The notes below the pieces were generated by a model that searched no databases, had not been told where the DNA came from, and saw only the letters and a program-made list of their open reading frames with translations. From Thioploca ingrica (GTDB lineage: Bacteria > Pseudomonadota > Gammaproteobacteria > Beggiatoales > Beggiatoaceae): DNA of 64,000 nt. Where the stretch lies: contig AP014633.1 in the NCBI GenBank assembly GCA_000828835.1, positions 3,286,001-3,350,000 on the forward strand, given 5' to 3'. Positions within the stretch are counted from its first letter, which is position 1. Every line of letters starts with the position of its first letter. The position numbers were made by a program, and so were the translations under genes. Shown here piece by piece: positions 1-10,881 of the stretch.

Positions 1-2190
1 TACATGGATGTGTCTCCCAAACAAATTGTCTCAGTAGCCGCTTCACTGATTCCATTTTTAGAGCATGATGACGCTAACCGAGCACTAATGGGATCCAATA
101 TGCAACGACAAGCGGTCCCAACGCTGCGGACTGAAAAACCGCTCGTGGGAACGGGAATGGAACGCGCTGTCGCCGTGGATTCTGGTGTTACCGTCGTCTC
201 AGAACGCGGCGGGATAGTCGATTCCGTGGATGCCGCGAGAATTGTCGTCCGAGTCAGTGATGAAGAAGTCATTAAAAGTAGCGACTCTGAATCATCGATG
301 CTACAAACCGGTGTCGATATCTATAATCTAACCAAATATGTGCGCTCTAATCAAAATACCTGCATTAATCAACGTCCCTTGGTTAAACCGGGTGATCTGA
401 TTAAAAAAGGGGATGTCCTGGCCGACGGTCCTTCGACTGACCTAGGTGAATTAGCCTTAGGGCAGAATGTATTAGTCGCGTTCATGCCGTGGAATGGTTA
501 CAACTTTGAAGATTCTATTCTCATTTCTGAGCGGATTGTTGAACAAGATCGCTTTACCTCGATTCATATCCTCGAACTCAGTTGTATGGCTCGAGACACC
601 AAATTGGGGCCAGAAGAAATTACGGCGGATATTCCGAATGTGAGTGAATCGACGTTAAAAAATTTAGATGAAGCCGGTATTGTTTATATTGGTGCTCAAG
701 TGAAGCCGGGTGATCTCTTAGTGGGTAAAGTGACCCCGAAGGGAGAAACCCAGTTAACCCCGGAAGAAAAATTACTCCGAGCTATCTTTGGTGAAAAAGC
801 TTCTGATGTCAAAGATACTTCTTTGCGAGTACCGGGCGGCATGTTGGGAACGGTTATCGATGTTCAAGTGTTTACGCGTGATGGCATAGAAAAAGATGGC
901 CGTGCTAAACAAATCGAACACGCTGAATTGAGCAGAGTCAGAAAGGACTTACACGATAAGTTGCGAATTTTAGAAAATGACATTTATTTGCGCCTGGAAA
1001 AATTATTAGTGGGTAAACCCGCTTTGAGTGGGCCACAAGGACTGCATTCGGCCAATATTATTGATAATACTTATTTATCACGACTGACCCGACTGCAATG
1101 GTTTGAAATCAATTTACAAGACCCGGTGGCACAAGCCAAACTAGAATCATTTGCGCAACAACTTAAAAACGAGCGCCGACGCGCCGACGAATTGTTTGAA
1201 GAGAAACGCAAAAAACTCACCACTGGCGATGATTTAGCCCCAGGGGTACTGAAAATGGTTAAGGTTTACTTGGCCGTTAAACGTCGGGTTCAACCGGGCG
1301 ATAAAATGGCTGGACGGCACGGTAATAAAGGGGTCGTTTCGATGATCGTGCCCGTTGAAGATATGCCTTATACCGAAGATGGACGCCCCGTTGATATTGT
1401 GCTTAACCCGCTGGGTGTGCCTTCACGGATGAATATTGGTCAAGTCCTGGAAACGCATTTAGGCTGGGCCGCTAAAGCCTTAGGAGACCAAATTAGCAAG
1501 CGCTTGACTCAGCTCAATTTAAATAAGAGTAGCAATCTGATGGTTGAATTAGCTCAACCGGTTTCGTCGCAATTACAACCCCTCCGCGAATTTCTAGACA
1601 AGATTTATAATCATACCGGGGGAGTAAAGCGCGAAGATCTAGCCACCTTGAGCGATGTAGAAATCATTGAGTTAGCTCGTAATTTACAAGCTGGTGTGCC
1701 GATGGCAACCCCCGTTTTTGATGGGGCTAGCGAAGAAGAGATTAAATCCATGTTAGAATTGGCTGAGTTACCGACTAATGGTCAAACTCTCTTATATGAT
1801 GGTCGAACGGGAGAAGCTTTTGAGCGACCGGTCACGATCGGCTATATGTATATGATGAAATTAAATCATCTGGTTGACGATAAAATGCATGCCCGTTCAA
1901 CCGGGCCATATAGCTTAGTGACTCAACAGCCTTTAGGCGGTAAAGCCCAGTTTGGTGGCCAACGTTTTGGTGAAATGGAAGTATGGGCTTTAGAAGCCTA
2001 TGGTGCTTCTTATACTTTACAAGAAATGCTCACGGTGAAGTCAGACGACGTCAATGGTCGAACTAAAATGTATAAAAATATCGTTGATGGTGATCATCGT
2101 ATGGAAGCGGGTATGCCGGAATCTTTTAATGTGTTAGTAAAAGAAATCCGTTCACTGGGTATTGATATTGAGTTAGAGCAAAATACCTAA
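1..2190 (+). CDS. rpoB: RNA polymerase beta subunit, C-terminal part (5' end outside window)
   Basis: This is the C-terminal 729 residues of the beta subunit, part of the catalytic core of RNA polymerase. The window opens inside the conserved YMDVS segment, so the reading frame continues upstream and the Met at base 4 is internal. The stretch ending in [10 protein letters not shown] closes the rifampicin-pocket region. [13 protein letters not shown] (around residue 437) is the conserved flexible-loop/active-site segment, and [20 protein letters not shown] near the end is the C-terminal clamp anchor. Family length is about 1340 residues, so slightly more than half is present. rpoC follows on the same strand after 238 bases, as in the usual rpoBC operon. 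No interruptions are visible. Confidence 0.98.
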   Translation, partial: YMDVSPKQIVSVAASLIPFLEHDDANRALMGSNMQRQAVPTLRTEKPLVGTGMERAVAVDSGVTVVSERGGIVDSVDAARIVVRVSDEEVIKSSDSESSMLQTGVDIYNLTKYVRSNQNTCINQRPLVKPGDLIKKGDVLADGPSTDLGELALGQNVLVAFMPWNGYNFEDSILISERIVEQDRFTSIHILELSCMARDTKLGPEEITADIPNVSESTLKNLDEAGIVYIGAQVKPGDLLVGKVTPKGETQLTPEEKLLRAIFGEKASDVKDTSLRVPGGMLGTVIDVQVFTRDGIEKDGRAKQIEHAELSRVRKDLHDKLRILENDIYLRLEKLLVGKPALSGPQGLHSANIIDNTYLSRLTRLQWFEINLQDPVAQAKLESFAQQLKNERRRADELFEEKRKKLTTGDDLAPGVLKMVKVYLAVKRRVQPGDKMAGRHGNKGVVSMIVPVEDMPYTEDGRPVDIVLNPLGVPSRMNIGQVLETHLGWAAKALGDQISKRLTQLNLNKSSNLMVELAQPVSSQLQPLREFLDKIYNHTGGVKREDLATLSDVEIIELARNLQAGVPMATPVFDGASEEEIKSMLELAELPTNGQTLLYDGRTGEAFERPVTIGYMYMMKLNHLVDDKMHARSTGPYSLVTQQPLGGKAQFGGQRFGEMEVWALEAYGASYTLQEMLTVKSDDVNGRTKMYKNIVDGDHRMEAGMPESFNVLVKEIRSLGIDIELEQNT

Positions 2191-2428
2191 CCCCATCAAG
2201 TGTAACCCGATCGTTAAAATTCTGAAAATATAACTCACAGTAATCGTTCACTTTTCCTTTAGCAACGGTGGGAAGCGGGTAATAAAACTAAGTGTTTTGA
2301 TTTTATTTGGTTTGTTACTATTTCACTGCGGGAGAAGGAGAACGGTTACACATAACCTAACTTAGCTATCTCTAGCCAGATAGCACTCATCCAATCCTCA
2401 CTTTTTACACTTAACGAGGAGAACGAAC

Positions 2429-5400
2429 TTGACAGATTTACTTAGTTTCATCAATAGCCAAGGACAGATAGAAGAATTTGATAGAATTTGTATTGGCTTA
2501 GCTTCTCCAGAAAAAATTCGTTCTTGGTCTTACGGTGAGGTGAAAAAGCCTGAAACGATTAACTACCGTACTTTTAAACCAGAACGTGATGGACTTTTTT
2601 GTGCCAAAATTTTCGGCCCAGTTAAGGATTATGAATGCTTATGCGGGAAATATAAACGCCTGAAACATCGAGGGGTGGTTTGTGAAAAATGTGGGGTTGA
2701 AGTCACCCAAGCTAAAGTTCGACGGGAACGGATGGGACATATTGAACTCGCCAGCCCCGTAGCGCACATTTGGTATCTCAAATCACTCCCTTCCCGGATG
2801 GGGTTATTGCTGGATCTGACTTTACGTGACATTGAACGGATTCTCTACTTTGAAGCTTATGTCGTCATCGAGCCAGGCTTAACCTCGCTGGATCGGGGTC
2901 AGTTACTCTCTGAGGAAGCTTATCTGGATGCGCTGGAAGAATATGGCGATGAATTCAATGTCCGCATGGGTGCCGAAGCCATTTTGGATTTATTACGCAC
3001 CATTGATTTACCTGCAGAAGTGAATAAATTACGTGAACAAATTAACGAGACCAATTCTGAAACTAAGATTAAAAAGCTCACTAAACGCCTCAAATTGATG
3101 GAATCATTTCTCCATTCCGGCAATCGTCCCGAATGGATGGTACTTAAAGTGCTGCCGGTATTACCGCCAGAACTGCGACCGCTGGTTCCCTTAGATGGGG
3201 GTCGGTTTGCGACCTCCGATTTAAATGATCTGTATCGGCGAGTGATTAATCGTAACAATCGACTCAAACGTCTACTCGACTTAAACGCCCCAGACATCAT
3301 TGTCAGAAATGAAAAACGCATGTTACAAGAATCCGTCGATGCGTTGTTGGATAATGGTCGTCGTGGACGTGCCATCACCGGGACCAATAAATTACCTTTA
3401 AAATCATTGGCAGACATGATTAAAGGCAAACAAGGGCGGTTTCGGCAAAACTTGCTCGGGAAACGGGTTGACTACTCTGGGCGCTCCGTTATTGTGGTTG
3501 GTCCCACCCTGAAATTACATCAGTGCGGCTTGCCTAAAAAAATGGCGTTGGAGTTATTCAAACCGTTTATCTTTGGTAAATTGGAACTGCGGGGACTGGC
3601 TACCACCATTAAAGCCGCTAAAAAAATGGTTGAGCGAGAAGGACCAGAGGTGTGGGATATCTTAGAAGAAGTTATCCGTGAACATCCGGTATTGTTAAAT
3701 CGCGCCCCAACCTTGCACCGGTTAGGTATTCAAGCTTTTGAACCAGTGTTGATTGAAGGCAAAGCCATTCAACTCCATCCCTTAGTTTGTACGGCTTTTA
3801 ACGCCGACTTTGATGGTGACCAAATGGCTGTGCACGTGCCACTGTCGATTGAAGCGCAATTGGAAGCACGTACCTTGATGATGTCGACCAATAACATTTT
3901 GTCACCCGCCAACGGTGAACCGATTATTGTGCCTTCACAAGACGTGGTACTCGGCTTGTATTATATGACTCGGGAACGGATTGGCGCCAAGGGAGAGGGA
4001 ATGAAATTCTCGGACGTGAAAGAAGTCCATCGCGCCTATGAGAATCGCTTAGTAGAATTACATGCTAAAGTGACGGTACGTATCCAAGAAATTTTATTAG
4101 ATAAATCCGGACAACTCCTCCCACCCAATCGGCAACGATTTGAAACGACTATTGGTCGAGCTTTATTATCGGAAGTATTACCCCCCGGGTTACCCTTTGA
4201 CTTTATTAATCGTGACTTGACTAAAAAAGCCATTTCTAAATTGATTAATATCTGTTACCGTCGGGTTGGACTCAAGGAAACCGTCATTTTTGCTGACAAA
4301 CTGATGTATACCGGTTTTATGTATGCTACTCGCGCCGGTATCTCCATCGGGGTTGAAGACATGGTCGTTCCGGATGAGAAACCGGCTATTATTGCCGAAG
4401 CCGAGAAAGAAGTGAAGGAAATCGAAGAACAATATGCCTCCGGCTTAATTACCAATGGCGAACGTTACAATAAAGTCATTGACATTTGGTCGCATACCAA
4501 CGACAAATTAGCTAAAGCGATGATGGCCAAACTCGGTGTAGAAACCACGGTCGATAGTCAAGGTAACACCGTTACCCAACCGGCGTTTAACTCCATTTAT
4601 ATGATGGCTGATTCCGGCGCCCGTGGCTCAGCGGCTCAAATCCGCCAATTGGCTGGTATGCGTGGTCTCATGGCGAAACCGGATAGTTCTATTATTGAAA
4701 CCCCGATTACCGCAAACTTCCGCGAAGGGTTAGACGTATTACAATACTTCATTTCTACGCATGGTGCCCGCAAAGGTTTAGCAGATACCGCTTTGAAAAC
4801 CGCTAATTCTGGTTATTTGACGCGGCGCTTAGTTGATGTTGCCCAAGATTTAGTGGTATTGGAGACTGATTGTGGTACTCACCGTGGCTTAGATATGACC
4901 CCCTTGATTGAAGGTGGTGATGTGGTCGAACCTTTACGAGAAAGAGTATTAGGTCGTACCGTAGCCGAAGATGTCTTAAAAGCCAGTTTAACTGAACCGG
5001 TGGTCAAAGCCGGTACCTTACTTGATGAAGAATGGGTAGAACGCCTTGAACAGGAAGGCATTGATCGGATTAAAGTTCGTTCCCCCATTACGTGCGAATC
5101 TCGTTATGGAATTTGTGCCAACTGTTATGGACGTGACTTAGGACGTGGCCATTTGGTCAATATTGGCGAAGCGGTTGGCGTCGTTGCTGCACAATCGATT
5201 GGTGAACCGGGAACCCAATTAACCATGCGCACCTTCCACATTGGTGGTGCGGCGTCTGGTGCGGCGGCTGTCAATAATATTGAAGTCAAGTCTAAAGGTA
5301 AAGTTAAATTCGATAATATTAAGGCTTTACAACAACAACATGCAGATAAAGCGATTAGATGGGTCACCGTGTCGCGATCCGGTGAAATGAGTATCTTGGA

Positions 5401-6631
5401 TGAATTTGGTTTAGAGCGCGAGCGCTATAAAGTGCCGTATGGCGCGGTGTTAACTATTCAAGAAGCGGATTTGGTTGAAGCCGGTCAAATTGTGGCCAGT
5501 TGGGATCCTCATACTTACCCGGTCATTACCGAGGTAGCTGGACTAGTCAGTTTTGTCGATGTCGTCGAAGGGGTTACCGTCACGCGGGAAATGGATGAAT
5601 ATACGGGCTTAAGTAATATTGTCGTCACTGACCCGAAATTGCGTCCGTCACAAGCGAAAGATTTACGTCCTATCGTCAGATTAATCGATGAATTAGGTAA
5701 AGATCTTTATTTATCCGGAACTGAAATTCCGGCCACTTATTACCTGCCTCCACGAGCCATTATTAATGTAGAAGATGGTGCCCAAGTTAAGGTAGGAGAC
5801 GTCATTGCTCGCTTACCTCAAGAGTTTTCTAAAACGCGTGACATTACCGGCGGACTACCGCGAGTCGCTGACTTATTTGAAGCACGGTTGCCTAAAGAAC
5901 CCGCTATCCTAGCAGAACGAAGTGGTACAGTCAGTTTCGGTAAAGATACTAAAACCAAACAACGTTTGATTATCACCGGTACTGATAATGAAATAGATGA
6001 AATCAGCATTCCTAAATGGCGACATGTGAATGTCTTTGAAGGACAACATGTCGAACGTGGCGAAGAAATTGTTGATGGTGCACCCAATCCCCATGACATT
6101 TTGCGCTTATTAGGTGTCAATGCGTTAGCCAGTTATATCGTCAACGAAGTACAAGAAGTTTATCGGTTACAAGGTGTCAAAATTAACGACAAACATATTG
6201 AAGTGATTGTGCGTCAAATGTTACGTAAAGTCATGGTAATTGATCCCGGTGAAACGCGGTTATTACCCGGTGAACAACTCGAACGGGCGCGGTTACTAGA
6301 AGAAAACGAACGAGTCAGAGTCGAAGGAAAACGGGATGCCAGTTGGGAACCCATTTTGTTAGGTATCACTAAAGCCTCTTTAGCAACGGAGTCTTTCATC
6401 TCAGCGGCTTCTTTCCAAGAAACCACTCGAGTATTAACGGAAGCGTCTGTTAATGGCAAATGTGATGATTTACGGGGTTTGAAAGAAAATGTTATTGTAG
6501 GACGTTTAATTCCAGCCGGAAGTGGTTTGGCTTATCATGAAGAAAGGCGACAACGTTACCGTTCCCAGAAAGCCATGAAATCTAAATCGTCATTAGCAGA
6601 AATGATTATCGAAAATAGCCCAGGAATTTAA
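2429..6631 (+). CDS. rpoC: RNA polymerase beta-prime subunit
   Basis: This is the complete largest subunit of RNA polymerase (1400 residues, close to the gammaproteobacterial norm). The first zinc site is seen as CLCGKY followed by CEKCGVEV (residues about 70-90). The catalytic Mg-binding loop NADFDGDQM lies near residue 460. The second zinc cluster appears as [16 protein letters not shown] near residue 895, and the trigger-loop/bridge region [20 protein letters not shown] follows it. The start is TTG at 2429, placed 8-12 bases after a strong ACGAGGAGA ribosome site. The encoded start TDLLSF matches the known N-terminus of the family, so the non-ATG start is well supported. It is co-oriented with rpoB and almost certainly co-transcribed. 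Confidence 0.98.
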   Translation: MTDLLSFINSQGQIEEFDRICIGLASPEKIRSWSYGEVKKPETINYRTFKPERDGLFCAKIFGPVKDYECLCGKYKRLKHRGVVCEKCGVEVTQAKVRRERMGHIELASPVAHIWYLKSLPSRMGLLLDLTLRDIERILYFEAYVVIEPGLTSLDRGQLLSEEAYLDALEEYGDEFNVRMGAEAILDLLRTIDLPAEVNKLREQINETNSETKIKKLTKRLKLMESFLHSGNRPEWMVLKVLPVLPPELRPLVPLDGGRFATSDLNDLYRRVINRNNRLKRLLDLNAPDIIVRNEKRMLQESVDALLDNGRRGRAITGTNKLPLKSLADMIKGKQGRFRQNLLGKRVDYSGRSVIVVGPTLKLHQCGLPKKMALELFKPFIFGKLELRGLATTIKAAKKMVEREGPEVWDILEEVIREHPVLLNRAPTLHRLGIQAFEPVLIEGKAIQLHPLVCTAFNADFDGDQMAVHVPLSIEAQLEARTLMMSTNNILSPANGEPIIVPSQDVVLGLYYMTRERIGAKGEGMKFSDVKEVHRAYENRLVELHAKVTVRIQEILLDKSGQLLPPNRQRFETTIGRALLSEVLPPGLPFDFINRDLTKKAISKLINICYRRVGLKETVIFADKLMYTGFMYATRAGISIGVEDMVVPDEKPAIIAEAEKEVKEIEEQYASGLITNGERYNKVIDIWSHTNDKLAKAMMAKLGVETTVDSQGNTVTQPAFNSIYMMADSGARGSAAQIRQLAGMRGLMAKPDSSIIETPITANFREGLDVLQYFISTHGARKGLADTALKTANSGYLTRRLVDVAQDLVVLETDCGTHRGLDMTPLIEGGDVVEPLRERVLGRTVAEDVLKASLTEPVVKAGTLLDEEWVERLEQEGIDRIKVRSPITCESRYGICANCYGRDLGRGHLVNIGEAVGVVAAQSIGEPGTQLTMRTFHIGGAASGAAAVNNIEVKSKGKVKFDNIKALQQQHADKAIRWVTVSRSGEMSILDEFGLERERYKVPYGAVLTIQEADLVEAGQIVASWDPHTYPVITEVAGLVSFVDVVEGVTVTREMDEYTGLSNIVVTDPKLRPSQAKDLRPIVRLIDELGKDLYLSGTEIPATYYLPPRAIINVEDGAQVKVGDVIARLPQEFSKTRDITGGLPRVADLFEARLPKEPAILAERSGTVSFGKDTKTKQRLIITGTDNEIDEISIPKWRHVNVFEGQHVERGEEIVDGAPNPHDILRLLGVNALASYIVNEVQEVYRLQGVKINDKHIEVIVRQMLRKVMVIDPGETRLLPGEQLERARLLEENERVRVEGKRDASWEPILLGITKASLATESFISAASFQETTRVLTEASVNGKCDDLRGLKENVIVGRLIPAGSGLAYHEERRQRYRSQKAMKSKSSLAEMIIENSPGI

Positions 6632-6686
6632 AAACTCATCCTGACTTGCATCGAAGCTAACACGATTAAGAATTAAGGTAGTGTCC

Positions 6687-6726
6687 TACGCACCATTCAA
6701 TTGATTTTAACCGCTTACGGTGCGTA
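6687..6726. repeat. Inverted repeat of the GGTGCGTA family downstream of rpoC
   Basis: Eight-base arms TACGCACC (6687-6694) and GGTGCGTA (6719-6726) enclose a 24-base loop. The same GGTGCGTTA core recurs in hairpin form at 36962-36983 and as single arms near 35095 and 36430. It looks like a dispersed palindromic element rather than a factor-independent terminator, because no T-run follows. Confidence 0.55.
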
Positions 6727-6846
6727 AGACTCACCCTACGTTCTCTGCTAATGCACCCTATATAAAATCAAAAGGTAGGCAAACTGATCTGAGTTTGCCC
6801 ACCAACTTCCCCTCAAATAATCGGTTGGTAAAACAATCTTGGTTAA

Positions 6847-7410
6847 TTAATTGCTAAATAAGTCTGCTAAAGAGAGAACGACTTCAGGTAAAGCTAGCGG
6901 CGATAATTGCGCCTGACTATCTAAGGTTTGTAAGGTGGCATAACCAGAAGCTTGTGGATGACGGTAAACCTCAACCACCGTTCGCTGTAAATCAAATAAC
7001 CAAGTTTCCATGATACCATGACGGGCATACAAGGGAACTTTGATCTGTTTATCATATTGGAACGAAGAATCCGCCACTTCAATCAAAAATAACACATCAC
7101 TGGGGATTGCATAACGGTTGGCATAATCCTTCGGTCGTCCGCGCAAGATGACGAGATCCGGCTGTGGCTCAGAGCGATCGTGTAAGCGAATTGAACCTTG
7201 TACCCGAACAGTGGCTACCGAACGCACCTGTGGTACCAATAAATCAGTTAAATGATCAACATACATCAAATGTCGATTGCCAATGGGTGCCATATCAAGA
7301 ATGTCTCCTGCAATTAATTCAACTTTAGCATCTTCTCCAAAGACCGCTGTCATATTGTGAAATTCTTCAACGGTGAAGCTATGTTTGGGTATGGATAGAG
7401 TATTCATCAT
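6847..7410 (-). CDS. Uma2-family putative restriction-endonuclease-like protein
   Basis: The 187-residue protein belongs to the Uma2 (DUF820) family with a PD-(D/E)XK nuclease fold. Visible family features are the early VELIAGDILDMAPIG segment, the EPQPDLVIL strand carrying the catalytic Asp, and FLIEVADSSFQYDKQIK supplying the Glu and Lys of the active site. The C-terminus KYG-like segment is represented by YARHGIMETWLFDL. Such genes are abundant in cyanobacteria and in large sulfur bacteria, usually as solitary accessory genes of unknown substrate. It stands alone, opposite in strand to rpoC and to the following export operon. The physiological role is unknown; the family call is secure. 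Confidence 0.85.
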   Translation of the reverse strand: MMNTLSIPKHSFTVEEFHNMTAVFGEDAKVELIAGDILDMAPIGNRHLMYVDHLTDLLVPQVRSVATVRVQGSIRLHDRSEPQPDLVILRGRPKDYANRYAIPSDVLFLIEVADSSFQYDKQIKVPLYARHGIMETWLFDLQRTVVEVYRHPQASGYATLQTLDSQAQLSPLALPEVVLSLADLFSN

Positions 7411-7555
7411 CTACTTTACTCCAAGTGTTCTCAGGTCGTGGTTTTATGCCGATAGTATTTTTCCAGTCAGTAAAAAGCATTATAATTCAAAATTATATAA
7501 ATATAGTAAAATTAATTAGAGAACTTATTTTCATTGTTAGGAGAAATAAATAATA

Positions 7556-8539
7556 ATGTTTTTAACGCCTGTAGCTAAAATGTCTGGGACAGTTCTGCTA
7601 CCCTTATTATCCTTACTCGGATGGTTGCAAATTCACCAGACTGAAACTCAAAAAAAGATTATTTTTCAAGGCTATATTGAAGGTGAGTTTCTCTATATTG
7701 CCGCACCGCTGGCTGGAAATCTAACCACTTTAGCGGTACAACGCGGTACCACGGTCAAACAGGGAACCGCCTTATTTACGCTCGATCCTGAACCGGAAGC
7801 AACGGCGGTGCGAGAAGCTCAAGCGCGTTTACACAGTGCGCAAGCGCGGTTAAATGATTTACAAAAAGGACAACGACCTTTGGAAATTCAGGCGATACTC
7901 GCTCGGAACAAGCAAGCAGAAGCCGATCTTGAACTCGCTAAACTGGAACAGACGCGTTATGAAACCTTATTTCGTCAGAAAGTGATACAAAAAGAAATAT
8001 TAGATAACGCGCGTGCGACTACCCAACGTAATCAAGCCCGGTTAGAAGAAGTCACCGCCCAATTACAAATCGCTCAGTTAGCAGCTCGCGAAGATCTTAT
8101 CAGTGCTGCGGAGGCTGAAGTTGCGACTGCCAAAGCGAATTTAGATAAACAGCAATGGTGGTTAACTCAGAAACAGGTGACTGCACCACAAACCGGACAA
8201 ATCGTGGATACCTTTTATTATGAGGGTGAATGGGTACCTGCGGGTAGTCCGGTGTTATCTTTGCTGCCGCCAGCACGGGTTAAAGTGCGCTTTTTTGTGC
8301 CCGAGTTGTTACGCGCAACCATTCAAATGGGTCAACCGGTGAGATTGAATTGCGATGGTTGTGCCCCAAACCTGATCGCTACAATCAATTACCTCGCGGC
8401 TCAAGCTGAATATACACCACCGGTCATTTATAGTCGAGAAAGCCGAGCTAAATTGGTATACCTAGTAGAAGCGACGCTGGCTCCGGAAATAGCTGTTAAG
8501 TTACATCCCGGTCAACCAGTGGAAGTCCAGTTTTTTTAA
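7556..8539 (+). CDS. HlyD-family membrane fusion (periplasmic adaptor) protein
   Basis: The 327-residue protein has an N-terminal membrane anchor (roughly residues 10-27), then a lipoyl-like half (GTTVKQGTALFTLDPEP), a long Ala/Gln/Glu-rich coiled-coil hairpin (about residues 75-205), the second lipoyl half (APQTGQIVDTFYYEGEW) and a beta-barrel domain. This is the order expected of adaptors that link an inner-membrane exporter to an outer-membrane channel. A good ribosome site (TTAGGAG) precedes the ATG. The ATPase gene begins 12 bases after the stop and the permease overlaps that one, so the three form an operon resembling E. coli ybhGFSR or yhiI-yhiH-yhhJ. The cargo cannot be read from sequence. 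Confidence 0.9.
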   Translation: MFLTPVAKMSGTVLLPLLSLLGWLQIHQTETQKKIIFQGYIEGEFLYIAAPLAGNLTTLAVQRGTTVKQGTALFTLDPEPEATAVREAQARLHSAQARLNDLQKGQRPLEIQAILARNKQAEADLELAKLEQTRYETLFRQKVIQKEILDNARATTQRNQARLEEVTAQLQIAQLAAREDLISAAEAEVATAKANLDKQQWWLTQKQVTAPQTGQIVDTFYYEGEWVPAGSPVLSLLPPARVKVRFFVPELLRATIQMGQPVRLNCDGCAPNLIATINYLAAQAEYTPPVIYSRESRAKLVYLVEATLAPEIAVKLHPGQPVEVQFF

Positions 8540-8551
8540 TCCCCACTTGAT

Positions 8552-9478
8552 ATGGAAAAAGAGATTATTATCGAAGTCAAAGGATTAAATAAGTTTTTTG
8601 GTCGCCATCATGTCGTCAATGATTTGGCATTGCAAATAAGACGGGGGGATATTTATGGTTTTTTAGGTCCCAACGGCAGCGGTAAAACCACGACTATCCG
8701 CATGTTGTGTGGCTTGTTGACGCCTGATTCGGGAGAGGGACATTGTTTAGGATATAACATTCTTACGCAATCAACTGAAATTAAAAGTCATGTGGGTTAC
8801 ATGACCCAAAAATTCACTTTGTATGAAGATTTAACCATTCGGGAAAACTTAGATTTCATTGCGCGCGTGTATGCCCTGTCAAAACGTCGCCAACGGGTCG
8901 CAGCGAGCTTGGAACAATTGGGCTTGAGCGAACGAGCTAACCAATTGGCGGGTGCTTTATCTGGCGGTTGGAAGCAACGTTTAGCTTTGGCTGCTTGCTT
9001 ATTGCACGAACCCCAAGTTTTATTGTTAGATGAACCCACTGCCGGCGTTGATCCTAAAGCGCGCCGCGATTTTTGGGATCAAATCCATCATCTCAGTGCC
9101 CAGGGAATCACGACTTTAGTAAGTACGCATTATATGGATGAAGCGGAACGTTGTCATCGGCTGGCTTATATTGCTTATGGTAATTTATTAGCTGATGGCA
9201 CGGTAGCAGAAATTATTCAGCAGTTTGGCTTAATCACTTGGACGGTAAAAGGTCACGATCTGTGGCAGTTACAACAACAGCTTAATAATTTGCCCGGTGT
9301 TGAACAAGTGGTTCGTTTTGGCAATTTGTTACATGTTAATGGCGCCGATTTGCAGCAACTGCAAACTAGTTTACTGCCGTTCATGGCGGATTCAAACTAT
9401 CAGTGGGCACGTGCTGAATCTTCATTAGAAGATATATTTATCAGCTTGATGATGAAATCTCCAGATACCAGTCGATGA
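8552..9478 (+). CDS. ABC transporter ATP-binding protein of the DrrA/YbhF type
   Basis: This 308-residue nucleotide-binding subunit energises the ABC-2 permease encoded next to it. Walker A is GPNGSGKTT (about residues 38-46), the signature is LSGGWKQRLALA, Walker B is VLLLDEPTAG, and the H-loop lies in LVSTHYMDEAERC. A C-terminal extension of about 85 residues follows the ATPase core, as in the multidrug CcmA/DrrA subgroup. Only one ATPase domain is present, whereas E. coli YbhF has two. The stop codon overlaps the start of the permease gene (ATGATGA), indicating translational coupling. Confidence 0.93.
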   Translation: MEKEIIIEVKGLNKFFGRHHVVNDLALQIRRGDIYGFLGPNGSGKTTTIRMLCGLLTPDSGEGHCLGYNILTQSTEIKSHVGYMTQKFTLYEDLTIRENLDFIARVYALSKRRQRVAASLEQLGLSERANQLAGALSGGWKQRLALAACLLHEPQVLLLDEPTAGVDPKARRDFWDQIHHLSAQGITTLVSTHYMDEAERCHRLAYIAYGNLLADGTVAEIIQQFGLITWTVKGHDLWQLQQQLNNLPGVEQVVRFGNLLHVNGADLQQLQTSLLPFMADSNYQWARAESSLEDIFISLMMKSPDTSR

Positions 9479-10611
9479 TGATACGTTTTTCCTTGAGACG
9501 GTGGTGGGCTATTGTTACCAAAGAATTTGTGCAAATGCGCCGCGACCGGCTCACCTTTGCCATGATCATTGGTATCCCGCTAATGCAATTGATATTATTT
9601 GGTTTTGCTATTAATTCGGATCCGAAACATCTCCCTACCGCCGTATTAATCGCTGATCAAAGTGTATTTTCACGGACTATCATTCAGGCGTTAGAAAACA
9701 GTGGTTATTTTCAGATTGTTAAAATTGCTGACAATGAAGCAGAAATAGCGCGTTTATTAGCGTTGGGTGAAGTTCAGTTTGTGTTGACTATTCCAATTAA
9801 TTTTGCACGCCAACTGGTGCGCGGTGAACGTCCGGTCTTATTATTAGAAGCGGATGCCACCGATCCAGCCGCAACCAGCAACGCTCTGGGGGTAATCAAT
9901 ACTTTAGTACAAACTGGTTTAGATAGAGATTTATCCGGGAAACTACAACCGTTACGGGGTCGACCACCACCGGTAGAGTTGCGGGTTCATCGTCGGTACA
10001 ATCCGGAAGGAATCACCCAATATAACATTGTGCCAGGTTTAATGGGGGTAGTGTTAACCATGACTATGGTGATGATTACGGCACTTGCCATCACCCGGGA
10101 ACGTGAACGGGGCACAATGGAAAATTTGCTGGCAACACCAGTCCGTCCGATTGAAGTCATGGTAGGGAAAATTGTTCCCTATATTTTAGTTGGATATATT
10201 CAAGTCTCTTTGATTTTGTCGGTGGCTCATTTTATTTTTGCAGTGCCGCTGTTAGGTAATTTAGCCTTATTATTGGGCGTGACTTTACTTTTTATCGCCG
10301 CTAATTTATCGCTGGGCATTACTTTTTCTACCATTGCTAAAAATCAACTGCAAGCGATGCAAATGTCATTTTTTTTCTTTTTACCCTCAATTTTGTTATC
10401 CGGTTTTATGTTTCCATTCCGTGGTATGCCTACTTGGGCACAACATATTGGGGAAATATTGCCGCTGACCCATTTTTTAAGGATAGTGCGCGGTATTCTA
10501 TTAAAAGGGAATAACTTTGAAGAAATTTGGCCACAATTATGGCCCATTGCGTTATTTATGAGTGTCGTGATTATACTTGGATTACTCCGTTACCGAGAAA
10601 CCTTAGATTGA
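9475..10611 (+). CDS. ABC-2 type permease of the YbhS/YhhJ family
   Basis: The 378-residue permease has an N-terminal helix (about residues 25-45) ending in the conserved QLILFGFAINSDPKHL segment, a large periplasmic domain, and five C-terminal membrane helices. The cytoplasmic loop RERERGTMENLLATPVRP is the diagnostic ABC-2 coupling segment. It overlaps the preceding ATPase gene by four bases and would form a homodimer or pair with an unlinked second permease, because the E. coli systems have two and only one is present here. Together with the HlyD-like adaptor it would make a tripartite exporter through a TolC-like channel; substrate unknown. Confidence 0.92.
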   Translation: MMIRFSLRRWWAIVTKEFVQMRRDRLTFAMIIGIPLMQLILFGFAINSDPKHLPTAVLIADQSVFSRTIIQALENSGYFQIVKIADNEAEIARLLALGEVQFVLTIPINFARQLVRGERPVLLLEADATDPAATSNALGVINTLVQTGLDRDLSGKLQPLRGRPPPVELRVHRRYNPEGITQYNIVPGLMGVVLTMTMVMITALAITRERERGTMENLLATPVRPIEVMVGKIVPYILVGYIQVSLILSVAHFIFAVPLLGNLALLLGVTLLFIAANLSLGITFSTIAKNQLQAMQMSFFFFLPSILLSGFMFPFRGMPTWAQHIGEILPLTHFLRIVRGILLKGNNFEEIWPQLWPIALFMSVVIILGLLRYRETLD

Positions 10612-10881
10612 AGCGAGTGGCATTTTCATTTACTTGTCAAGATAAGCGTCGTAACGCACTGAAAAAATATTTTTTGGTTACGGGTGGGTTAACAATGCAC
10701 TCTACTCTGCTATTGGAAAATTATTCACACCTTTCCTTTCTTGTTGTTTCAGTTAAAATAATTAACAATAATTTAGTTTCCCCAAGCGACTTGAACATCG
10801 AATTTTAGCACTATCAATAAAAGCAATAGGGATACTATTGGCTTATTCCCTTTGTTGTCAGTAGCAGTAAGAGGTTACCGC

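Noticed and set aside
2920-3429. A 169-residue open frame on the minus strand inside rpoC
   Set aside because: It is an antisense shadow of a highly conserved gene; its sequence is Ser/Arg-rich and has no family features or ribosome site.
10527-10808. A 93-residue plus-strand frame after the ABC-2 permease
   Set aside because: It overlaps the permease end in another frame, lacks a ribosome site, and shows no family features.
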